Below are positions 1-5,826 of a stretch of DNA of 5,826 nt, piece after piece (position 1 is the first letter of the stretch; each line of letters opens with the position of its first letter). The stretch spans positions 805 through 6,630 of the forward strand of contig DMUD01000132.1 of NCBI GenBank assembly GCA_003476475.1, in the 5' to 3' direction. This DNA is from Cytophagales bacterium (GTDB lineage Bacteria; Bacteroidota; Bacteroidia; Cytophagales; UBA9547). The notes under the pieces are model-generated. The model had not been told where the DNA came from and searched no databases. It saw only the letters and a program-made list of their open reading frames with translations. Both the position numbers and the translations under genes were made by a program.

Positions 1-468
1 GAAATGGATGCCGATTTTTCGCACAATCCCGAAGATTTGGTGCGTTTGTACGAGGCATGTGCCCTCGAGGGAAACGATTTAGCCATAGGTTCTCGATATG
101 TGAACGGTGTAAATGTGGTCAATTGGCCTATGGGTAGGGTGTTGATGTCTTATTTGGCAGGTAAATATGTAAGATTGTTTACCGGCATGCCCATTAACGA
201 TCCTACTGCTGGTTTTAAATGCTATAGACGTAAAGTCTTGGAGACATTAAATCTTGACAAAATCAAATTCGTTGGATATGCATTTCAAATCGAAATGAAA
301 TTTGAAGCATGGATGCATGGTTTTAAAATTAAAGAAGTAACCATTATTTTCACTGACCGTACAAAAGGGCAATCCAAAATGTCGATTGATATTTTTAAAG
401 AAGCCTTGTTTGGAGTTATTGAAATAAAATTGAAGTCCTATTTCAAGCAGTATAAGCTGGTGAATTAA
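1..468 (+). CDS. Polyprenol monophosphomannose synthase-like glycosyltransferase (GT2), 3' part
   Basis: This is the C-terminal 155 residues of a family 2 glycosyltransferase; the N-terminal part lies beyond the left edge. The frame is already open at base 1 (E-M-D-A-D), so the ATG at 4 is not a real start. Family knowledge: DPM1-type enzymes move a sugar (usually mannose from GDP-mannose) onto a polyprenyl phosphate at the inner membrane, giving a lipid-linked donor for glycan or protein glycosylation. What is seen: the metal-binding MDAD (residues 2-5), then SHNPEDL, a GSRYVNG block near 30, NWPMGR near 40, NDPTAGFKCYRR near 66-77, GYAFQIEM near 91-98 and FTDRTKGQSKMS near 116-127. All are in the order and spacing of DPM1-like proteins. 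No C-terminal membrane helices follow, so it is the short, single-domain form. It ends in TAA. The sugar and acceptor cannot be read from the sequence. Confidence 0.9.
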   Translation, partial: EMDADFSHNPEDLVRLYEACALEGNDLAIGSRYVNGVNVVNWPMGRVLMSYLAGKYVRLFTGMPINDPTAGFKCYRRKVLETLNLDKIKFVGYAFQIEMKFEAWMHGFKIKEVTIIFTDRTKGQSKMSIDIFKEALFGVIEIKLKSYFKQYKLVN

Positions 469-567
469 TTGCGCCATTACACCTCTAATACGCGCGCCAA
501 TTTCCTTTTTTAACTAAGACACATTTTGGCGTAATCCCTCTTTTTTTTTGCATAAAATTTGAAAGTT
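469..567. other. Intergenic gap between glycosyltransferase and AAA ATPase genes
   Basis: This 99-base stretch separates two same-strand genes and probably holds both the end of the glycosyltransferase transcript and the start of the AAA/PcfJ transcript. It contains a GC-rich patch (491-498), a T-rich patch at 501-511 and a run of nine T at 541-549. A 6-base inverted repeat (CGCCAA at 495-500, TTGGCG at 526-531) has a 25-base loop and is followed ten bases later by the T run. This is too loose to call a terminator with confidence. A near-match to the Bacteroidota -7 element (TAAAATTTG, 553-561) has one base too many between TA and TTTG and sits very close to the ATG. No small gene is seen. 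Confidence 0.5.
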
Positions 568-1716
568 ATGGGAAGAAAAAACGAGGAATCTGAGGTGCAA
601 ATTATCAATAATAGCAGTGGAACTAGTCGGTTGAAAAATGAAAGTTTGGAATTGTATTCTGAATTTCTTGAAGATGATTCAGAAACTGATAAGATTCAGT
701 CTGTTTATTCTGCCAGCAAAATTGAAATTTCAGCCTATTTGATTTTTGAAAAGCATTTCAAAAAAATACCCAATAAATTGATTATTAGTGGAATACAGGC
801 CTCAAAGATGTATGAATATTTGATAACTAATCATGCAGACCATATCGTGCGGCACTACAAAATTGAAAAAACAAAACCTTGGCGCAATTGCATAGATAAG
901 TATTCAATGTGCGTGTTCGACACCGAAGAATTGATTGATTTGAATTCTGACACTTTCGTTTATTATTATGCAAAAGAAATATTGTTCCAGACTTCGCAAC
1001 TCATCGAACTTTCAAAGACTTTTCAATTTACAGAAGAAAAGAAAAACAACATTCATTTGTTGGTGAAAAAGATGAATCAGTTAGATTTTTCACCGTACCC
1101 AATCAAGCATTTCGACATAGACATAGCTTCCCAATACAACGACGACTTTTACGCCTTCAACCATGCCAATTTGGAGTTTTTGAACAGCGACAATAGCGGC
1201 TTGGTGTTGTTGTACGGCAAACCAGGCACTGGCAAAACCAGTTATTTGCGTTATTTGATAGATTCTCTAGATGTCAAGATATTGTACATCCCTTCGGGAA
1301 TGTCCCAATCTTTGGCCGACCCTATTTTTATCAGTTTGCTCGAGGACAACGAAGGAAGTATTTTGATTATTGAAGATGCGGAGGAAACTATCATGTCGCG
1401 CGATAGTGGCGGAAACAATCTTGCAGTTTCTACATTATTGAACCTCACCGATGGCTTGTTGGCCGATGTGTTGAACCTTAAAATAATTTGTACTTTCAAT
1501 ACCGATATACAAAACTTAGACAAAGCCTTGTTGCGGCCTGGAAGATTGAGGGCAAAATATGAGTTCAAGGAATTGAGCCCCGAGAAAGCACAATTGATTT
1601 TGGACAAACAAGGTTTGGATAAAAAAATCACAGGCCCTATGACTTTGGCACAACTGTACAATCCTGAACAAACTGAATCTGTTTTTTCGTCTACTCGAAA
1701 TGCTATTGGATTTTGA
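568..1716 (+). CDS. BCS1-like AAA family ATPase
   Basis: A 382-residue predicted AAA ATPase that would use ATP hydrolysis to remodel or move a protein client, most likely as a ring oligomer in the cytoplasm. Residues 1 to about 200 match no domain I recognise; they are charged, with no clear membrane segment. The AAA core is complete: Walker A GKPGTGKT at 217-224, Walker B ILIIED at 265-270, NLTDGL at 292-297, sensor-1 asparagine in ICTFNT (N311), and LLRPGRL at 321-327 with arginine-finger candidates R323 and R326. The ED order in Walker B, the following MSRD and the NLTDGL...ALLRPGR layout recall BCS1-type AAA proteins, which in mitochondria translocate a folded protein; unlike BCS1 there is no N-terminal anchor. 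ATG 568 was chosen over an in-frame TTG at 559 because ATG is usual and nothing upstream favours TTG. The gene end overlaps the PcfJ gene by 17 bases, pointing to one transcript and joint function. The client is unknown. Confidence 0.88.
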   Translation: MGRKNEESEVQIINNSSGTSRLKNESLELYSEFLEDDSETDKIQSVYSASKIEISAYLIFEKHFKKIPNKLIISGIQASKMYEYLITNHADHIVRHYKIEKTKPWRNCIDKYSMCVFDTEELIDLNSDTFVYYYAKEILFQTSQLIELSKTFQFTEEKKNNIHLLVKKMNQLDFSPYPIKHFDIDIASQYNDDFYAFNHANLEFLNSDNSGLVLLYGKPGTGKTSYLRYLIDSLDVKILYIPSGMSQSLADPIFISLLEDNEGSILIIEDAEETIMSRDSGGNNLAVSTLLNLTDGLLADVLNLKIICTFNTDIQNLDKALLRPGRLRAKYEFKELSPEKAQLILDKQGLDKKITGPMTLAQLYNPEQTESVFSSTRNAIGF

Positions 1717-3115
1717 CATATCGGCCTTTGAGTCTCACAGTTTTCAGTATTCCGATTCGGAATCCGAATGTTATATTAAAAATATTTGTGACGAAACAGA
1801 GGGTTTGTTAAAACACAAGAGTTTTTTTAAAAAAGTAAAAGCCACTACTAGTCTAGAACTTCAACTCAGGCTGTGTAAGTGGCTTGTTTTTTTAAATAGC
1901 AACCAAAGCAAGCAAACTTTGCTTCATAATCGATTGGTAGAAGCAGTAGAACATGCCACGCGTAATAGTGAGATTTTTAAAAGCCAAACAAGCCACGAGT
2001 TGGAAATATCATTTAGATTTTTTGAATCGATTTTCAGATTACGCCCTTTGTATTTTTTGAAAGATGATTTGACAACACCTCTTAAATTGCTCACCATAGC
2101 ATTGGTGTATTCCAGATATCCGGGCATGCAGGTGCGTTCGGTTCAAAAAGCGTTTTCTATTTTAGAAACAAGTATAAGTGAAGAAAAGTTAGATCAATTT
2201 TTTGTTTACCTCTTTGTCAAATACGAAAATCCTAAGTTTTTTACTTCCAATCTAGAATTGTTGAACACAACTGAAATAGGGGTTATGATGCATTTGTTGC
2301 AAGGAAACAACATTCGTACCTATCCACATTTGCCCATGCCTATTTCCAAAAAGGAATCGTTTTTGTTGATGCAGAACAAGTGTTTGGAATCGGTTTTGAT
2401 ATATGAAAATATATTACTTGGTTCTATATTGGTGGCAAAGCTCCTAAAGGTTTTTCCTGACGAAGAGTATTTGGTTGATTTTTTGCAAAGCAGCCGAACA
2501 TATAGGCACAATACCTTGAAATTTGCAGAGGATTTTGCTTTTTGGAAGGAAACTTTTCGTTGTCTAAAGAGATTTCAAACCGAAATTTATCACATAAACA
2601 ATAACTATATCTGTCTGTATGAAGTACTGGACTACATAGATTATAAGCGGTACAAAGAAAATGATCTCGACTTTTTCATCAAAGGGAAGAACATCAACGA
2701 CATTTGTTTTGAAGTTTGGCAGTGGCATCAAATGGATTTACAAAACAAAAACGAGGAAATTCTAAAACTAAACTGGAAAAAAGTACCTAAAAAAGAAACT
2801 TTGGTTTACAATGGCATAGAGTATTTGTTTGAAGAAATAGGCAATGCCCGAGATCTCTTTGATGAATCGATCGAAATGAAACATTGTGTTTTTTCTTATC
2901 TGGGAGAATGTGCCGGGCTTTCGTGTTCGATATGGAGCGTAAAAACTAAAACCAATGACGGTTTCAAAAGACTGCTTACCATTGAAATTACCAACAATCA
3001 AATACATCAGGCAAGAGGAAAATGTAATCGCGCGCTAACAGCCTTGGAAAAAAAAGTGCTGCGCCAATGGTTGTCCAAAAATGCAATCAAGGTTTTAAAT
3101 AAAAATATTTGCTAG
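1700..3115 (+). CDS. PcfJ-domain-containing protein
   Basis: A 471-residue protein with a C-terminal PcfJ-like domain (the PF14284 type, named after PcfJ of enterococcal plasmid pCF10; biochemical role not established to my knowledge). The domain signature is visible at about 380-460: ARDLFDES (383-390), MKHCVFSY (393-400) with the characteristic H-C-V, C404, SIWSV (410-414), LLTIEI (425-430), IHQARGKCNRAL (435-446) and a late W457. Residues 1 to about 370 match nothing I recognise; they look mostly helical and are rich in Phe, Leu and Lys, with no signal peptide or clear membrane helix. Residues 18-24 are a short Ser/Asp/Glu run. The ATG at 1700 lies inside the last codons of the AAA gene (17-base overlap, different frame), so translation is probably coupled and the two products likely act together. 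The H/C residues might suggest metal binding or catalysis, but that is speculation. The domain call is firm; the function is unknown. Confidence 0.85.
   Translation: MLLDFDISAFESHSFQYSDSESECYIKNICDETEGLLKHKSFFKKVKATTSLELQLRLCKWLVFLNSNQSKQTLLHNRLVEAVEHATRNSEIFKSQTSHELEISFRFFESIFRLRPLYFLKDDLTTPLKLLTIALVYSRYPGMQVRSVQKAFSILETSISEEKLDQFFVYLFVKYENPKFFTSNLELLNTTEIGVMMHLLQGNNIRTYPHLPMPISKKESFLLMQNKCLESVLIYENILLGSILVAKLLKVFPDEEYLVDFLQSSRTYRHNTLKFAEDFAFWKETFRCLKRFQTEIYHINNNYICLYEVLDYIDYKRYKENDLDFFIKGKNINDICFEVWQWHQMDLQNKNEEILKLNWKKVPKKETLVYNGIEYLFEEIGNARDLFDESIEMKHCVFSYLGECAGLSCSIWSVKTKTNDGFKRLLTIEITNNQIHQARGKCNRALTALEKKVLRQWLSKNAIKVLNKNIC
1749..1769. repeat. Two overlapping 15-base perfect palindromes
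   Basis: Two 7-base inverted repeats, each with a one-base centre, overlap: ATTCCGA-T-TCGGAAT at 1749-1763 and ATTCGGA-A-TCCGAAT at 1755-1769. Both lie about 50 bases into the PcfJ-domain gene. The stretch encodes S-D-S-E-S-E, and the similar codons (TCC GAT TCG GAA TCC GAA) explain much of the symmetry, so it may be a by-product of a low-complexity acidic run. An intragenic operator or an mRNA hairpin near the start codon is the alternative. Confidence 0.5.
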
Positions 3116-3155
3116 AAAGGTTTTCGCTATGACATATTTTGTCTTAGTGCTTCTG

Positions 3156-3163
3156 TAATTTTG
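3156..3163 (+). promoter_or_regulatory. Possible Bacteroidota -7 promoter element for the WYL regulator
   Basis: TAATTTTG fits the Bacteroidota sigma-factor -7 consensus TAnnTTTG exactly and lies 18 bases before the ATG at 3182, leaving room for a short leader. The best -33-like TTTG (3138-3141) is only 14 bases upstream of it, shorter than the roughly 20 usually seen, so the match is partial. If real, the regulator can be transcribed apart from the AAA/PcfJ pair. Such short motifs arise by chance in AT-rich DNA. Confidence 0.35.
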
Positions 3164-3181
3164 TTCGCATTAAAAATAAAC

Positions 3182-4087
3182 ATGCCAAAACAGCGATATA
3201 TTGAAAGATACAATGCTATTGTAGAGAAAGTTCGCAAGGGTCGTTGTACGCTGAAGGAAATTTGTGAGTATTTGTCAATTAAATCAGAAGATCGCGATTT
3301 GAACTTGACGATTTCTAGTAGAACTTTTAATCGTGATTTAGACGAAATACGAGACATATACGGAATAGATATTCAATACGACCGTACCCAAAAGGTATAT
3401 TATATAGCCAATGATCAGGTGGCAAATATTTCGAATGTTCGCCTGATGGAAGCATTTGATATTTTCAATACGTTGAAAATGAGCGAGCATTTTTCAGATT
3501 TTATTCTTTTTGAAGAACGTAAGCCACATGGTACCCAGCATTTTTACCCTTTGCTTCAAGCCATCAAATCCAAACAAAAGATAAAAATTGTCTATCGCAA
3601 ATTTTCCGAAGACGAAAACACTGAAAGAATATTGTTGCCATTTGCACTGAAAGAATCCAAGGGCCGTTGGTATTTGCTTGCGACTAAAATAAATGATACT
3701 AAATTGAAAACTTATGGGTTAGACAGAATTATCTCACTCAAAGTACTTCAGGATTTTTTTTATTCAGATTTTAAAATAAACATAAAAGAAAAATTTAAAC
3801 ATTCTTTTGGTATCATCAGTGTAGATGAGGGAGATCCTGAAACAGTAGAACTTTCATTTACTCGTAAACAGGGGGAGTACATCAAAACATATCCATTGCA
3901 CGAGTCTCAGCAAGTAGTTTTTGAAAACAATGAAGAGATAAGAGTGAAATTGCTTATTTATGTCACATACGATTTTATTATGGAATTACTCTCTTTCGGT
4001 TCCGAAATGAAAGTAATTAGCCCAGCTGACTTGCAAGAAGAAATACAAGAATCTTTAGAAGAGGCTTTGAAAAATTATACAGCATAA
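3182..4087 (+). CDS. WYL-domain transcriptional regulator (HTH-WYL-WCX)
   Basis: A 301-residue DNA-binding regulator of the HTH-WYL type. Residues 8 to about 75 form the N-terminal winged-helix region: TLKEICEYL (23-31) is the likely helix-turn-helix entry and SSRTFNRDLDEIR (45-57) the recognition part. A linker leads to the WYL domain at about 122-190, with IKIVYR (134-139), LLPFALKESKGRWYLLA (151-167; W163, Y164, L165 are the signature) and TYGLDRI (177-183). The C-terminal WCX-like part runs from about 220 to 297, ending LLSFGSEMKVISPADL. WYL domains are thought to bind a ligand, in some cases nucleotides or nucleic acid, and the family often controls phage-defence operons (BrxR, CapW). 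ATG 3182 is preferred to the in-frame TTG at 3161, which overlaps a promoter-like motif. The gene lies 66 bases after the PcfJ gene on the same strand and may regulate that pair or itself; its target is an inference. Confidence 0.92.
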   Translation: MPKQRYIERYNAIVEKVRKGRCTLKEICEYLSIKSEDRDLNLTISSRTFNRDLDEIRDIYGIDIQYDRTQKVYYIANDQVANISNVRLMEAFDIFNTLKMSEHFSDFILFEERKPHGTQHFYPLLQAIKSKQKIKIVYRKFSEDENTERILLPFALKESKGRWYLLATKINDTKLKTYGLDRIISLKVLQDFFYSDFKINIKEKFKHSFGIISVDEGDPETVELSFTRKQGEYIKTYPLHESQQVVFENNEEIRVKLLIYVTYDFIMELLSFGSEMKVISPADLQEEIQESLEEALKNYTA

Positions 4088-4094
4088 GCATTCA

Positions 4095-5826
4095 TTATTG
4101 TATTTTCCAGGAATTGAGGTTCATGTGAGTGAAAAAATTTTGCAAATAAGCTTTCAGCAATTCCTGCATTTTTTCTTTTTCTTTTGGGTAAAGGTGGGAA
4201 ATATCTTGATTAAGGGACTTGTCGTTTCGCAAGTCATACAAAGCATTTCCCATGTTAGGAGTCATAGCCACCACCAAATAGTTTTTTGCAAGCAGGTATG
4301 TGCCGCTTGAATAAAATACAGCAAATGACTTTTTATCTAAAGCTGAAGGGCTAAGGCTGAAGTATGGTTTTGAATAGCCTATATAATCTAAAATGGTAGG
4401 CATTATAAGCGATTGTTGCACCACATTGTTTCTTTTGCCTTTCAAAGTGGTGTCGGAAGGGGCAAACAAGATGAAAGGGATTTCAAAGCGCCCGAGAGTT
4501 GTTTGGTAAGCAGGATTTTCGCTGTCGGAAGTATGGTCGGCGGTGATGACAAATAGCGTGTTGGCATACCAAGTCTGTTTTTGAGCTTTTTGGAAGAAAA
4601 GACGCAAAGAATAGTCGGTGTAGGCAATGCTGTGGTGAATGGGCAAAGACCCATGAGGTAATGTGGAGTGATATTTTTCAGGCACAGTGTAGGGGTGATG
4701 TGATGAGAGCGTAAAGACAGTACTGATAAATGGAGTCTTTTTTTTACTCAGTTCATTGGCATAATACTGCAAATAAGGTTCATCGAAAATACCCCATTTG
4801 CCATCATAGTCATTTTTTTTGGGATATTCGTTTAGTCCATAATAACTGCCTGAGCCTGAAAGCGAAATGAAATTATCGAAACTCATCGTCCCATTTTTTC
4901 CGCCATGATAAAATGAGCTATTGTATCCTTCTTTTGAAAGTAGGCTCCCAATGCTTTGAGGACTATTGATGTTGAATTGCGATACCATGTAGCTGTCTTC
5001 CAATAGGCTAGGAATACCAGCCAGTATAGCCGGAGGGGCATCCATAGAAGTAGTGCCGTTGGCATATGAATTTTTGAATGTAAGCGAAACTTGACATAGC
5101 GAGTCCAAAAAAGGAGTAAATTTTTTTCCTGGATTATAAAATCCCATGTATTCTTTGCCCAAACTTTCTACAATAATGATGACGACATTTTTCTTTTGAA
5201 AGGTTTTAGGTGGAAGTATTTTGATGGGATTGAGTGTGTTTTGGGCGATTTTTATAGGCATGAAATCGGGGGAAGGTGCTGAATTGCCTTCTACGGTACA
5301 AATGAATTGAAAAGGGGTGTTGCTTGCCACAGCAACCAATTGCGTGTTGACAAATCGGCCTGCATCGAAGGTGCGAAGTGGTATGAGTCCAAATCCTCCT
5401 CTAAGCCCCAAAAGCGTTATTCCCATGCAAGATGCAATGTAAATAGACCAAATTGCGAGTAAATTCTCTTTTTTTTCAAGATTATTTCGCTTTGTAAATG
5501 GTGGCAACGCATAGCGGCGAATTAAAAAAAAACTCAGCGATAGCAGAGCTAAAAGAAAGAATGCGATGACCCAAAAATCTTTTAGGTAAGAATAAGATTG
5601 AGGCAGTGTCAGTTCTTTTGCCAATTGAAATATTTCTGCCCCTGTTCTTTTTTTGTGGAAAGGAAAATAACCCACATCAATCAAGTTTTGCAATAGTGCT
5701 ACACCATTTGTAAACACAAAAATCCATACTACTACTTGCTTAAAGGTGCTGTTGAACCACCACCGATGTGGTAGCATGAGCAAAAATATAAATAACAGAT
5801 TGTAGTAAAATACAGGAACAGTATCG
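4095..5826 (-). CDS. LTA synthase-like membrane sulfatase-family protein, 5' end missing
   Basis: A polytopic inner-membrane enzyme of the LtaS/sulfatase (alkaline phosphatase fold) group, which transfers phosphoglycerol- or phosphoethanolamine-type head groups outside the cytoplasmic membrane. The frame stays open from 5783 to the right edge; the added codons encode a hydrophobic stretch (FYYNLLFIF) that belongs to a membrane helix, so the true start lies outside the window. Counting from the Leu codon at 5781-5783, membrane segments are at about 17-35, 69-88 and 108-127, plus the one at the edge, agreeing with the usual five. The extracytoplasmic domain starts near 198: VESLGKEY (E206), NGTTSMD (T245, catalytic threonine candidate), FYHGGKNGTMSFDNF (291-305), SSHHPY (360-365) and ITADHTSD (D416, H417). 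All the metal and nucleophile positions of LtaS appear present. Since Bacteroidota lack classical lipoteichoic acid, the product is unknown. It converges on the WYL gene with a 7-base gap and is probably unrelated to it. Confidence 0.9.
   Translation of the reverse strand, partial: DTVPVFYYNLLFIFLLMLPHRWWFNSTFKQVVVWIFVFTNGVALLQNLIDVGYFPFHKKRTGAEIFQLAKELTLPQSYSYLKDFWVIAFFLLALLSLSFFLIRRYALPPFTKRNNLEKKENLLAIWSIYIASCMGITLLGLRGGFGLIPLRTFDAGRFVNTQLVAVASNTPFQFICTVEGNSAPSPDFMPIKIAQNTLNPIKILPPKTFQKKNVVIIIVESLGKEYMGFYNPGKKFTPFLDSLCQVSLTFKNSYANGTTSMDAPPAILAGIPSLLEDSYMVSQFNINSPQSIGSLLSKEGYNSSFYHGGKNGTMSFDNFISLSGSGSYYGLNEYPKKNDYDGKWGIFDEPYLQYYANELSKKKTPFISTVFTLSSHHPYTVPEKYHSTLPHGSLPIHHSIAYTDYSLRLFFQKAQKQTWYANTLFVITADHTSDSENPAYQTTLGRFEIPFILFAPSDTTLKGKRNNVVQQSLIMPTILDYIGYSKPYFSLSPSALDKKSFAVFYSSGTYLLAKNYLVVAMTPNMGNALYDLRNDKSLNQDISHLYPKEKEKMQELLKAYLQNFFTHMNLNSWKIQ
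4108..4185 (+). terminator. Possible terminator of the rightward operon inside the convergent gene
   Basis: A perfect 9-base inverted repeat (CAGGAATTG at 4108-4116 and CAATTCCTG at 4158-4166) is followed directly on the + strand by a T-rich tract (T6-C-T5-C-T4, 4169-4185). This is the layout of an intrinsic terminator for transcripts coming from the WYL gene, which ends at 4087. Against it: the loop is 41 bases, the stem is GC-poor, and the tract also encodes a Lys/Glu run in the opposite-strand gene. Confidence 0.3.

Noticed and set aside
476..549. Inverted repeats plus T9 as a terminator of the glycosyltransferase gene
   Set aside because: The possible stems (476-483 with 528-535, 495-500 with 526-531) are short, imperfect or long-looped and compete with each other; not strong enough to call.
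553..561. Promoter -7-like TAAAATTTG before the AAA gene
   Set aside because: It has one base more than TAnnTTTG allows and ends six bases before the ATG; the upstream TTTG (525-528) is also badly spaced. A promoter probably exists in the gap but I cannot place it.
559..567. In-frame TTG start three codons before the ATG of the AAA gene
   Set aside because: The ATG at 568 is the ordinary choice, the three added codons carry no recognisable conservation, and no ribosome site favours TTG.
1251..1661. 136-codon open frame on the minus strand opposite the AAA core
   Set aside because: It lies wholly antisense to the conserved Walker and sensor motifs and its product resembles nothing; a shadow frame.
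3161..3181. TTG start adding seven residues to the WYL regulator
   Set aside because: It overlaps the promoter-like TAATTTTG; the ATG at 3182 begins right at the basic helix typical of the family.
4442..4654. 70-codon minus-strand frame within the LtaS-like gene
   Set aside because: It is in another frame of a clear coding sequence covering catalytic motifs; low-complexity product, no independent support.
5775..5783. TTG (5783) or ATG (5777) as the true start of the LtaS-like gene
   Set aside because: The frame stays open to the edge and the upstream codons continue a membrane helix typical of the family, so these are internal codons.
1..5826. Mobile element, tRNA, rRNA or CRISPR signals
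   Set aside because: No transposase or integrase motifs, terminal repeats, clover-leaf sequences or regularly spaced repeats were seen by eye.

Overview
The window is AT-rich DNA that most resembles the chromosome of a Bacteroidota bacterium (Cytophagales, Flavobacteriia or Sphingobacteriia type). The reasons are the protein families present, the absence of strong Shine-Dalgarno sequences before the starts, and one exact match to the Bacteroidota -7 promoter consensus TAnnTTTG. This is an inference; there is no rRNA or marker gene here.

Layout, left to right. Positions 1-468 (+) hold the 3' part of a polyprenol-phosphate mannosyltransferase-like (DPM1-type) family 2 glycosyltransferase, cut by the left edge. 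A 99-base intergenic gap follows, with a T9 tract and only weak hairpin or promoter signals. Next come three genes on the + strand: a BCS1-like AAA ATPase (568-1716), a PcfJ-domain protein of otherwise unknown function (1700-3115) that overlaps the ATPase gene by 17 bases, and a WYL-domain transcriptional regulator (3182-4087) after a 66-base gap that may carry its own promoter. On the opposite strand, converging and separated from the regulator by only 7 bases, is an LTA-synthase-like membrane sulfatase-fold phosphotransferase (4095-5826), whose reading frame runs off the right edge.

The two outer genes are envelope or glycan functions (lipid-linked sugar transfer; phosphoglycerol- or phosphoethanolamine-type transfer) and look like ordinary chromosome. 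The middle trio is the interesting part. A predicted ATP-driven remodeller is tightly coupled to a protein whose C-terminal domain is known mainly from the plasmid protein PcfJ, and both are followed by a ligand-sensing type of regulator often found with phage-defence operons. A regulated two-component system (remodeller plus PcfJ effector or client), possibly in conflict or mobile-element biology, is a reasonable hypothesis, but the sequence alone does not prove it. No transposase, integrase, tRNA, rRNA, CRISPR array or attachment site was seen.
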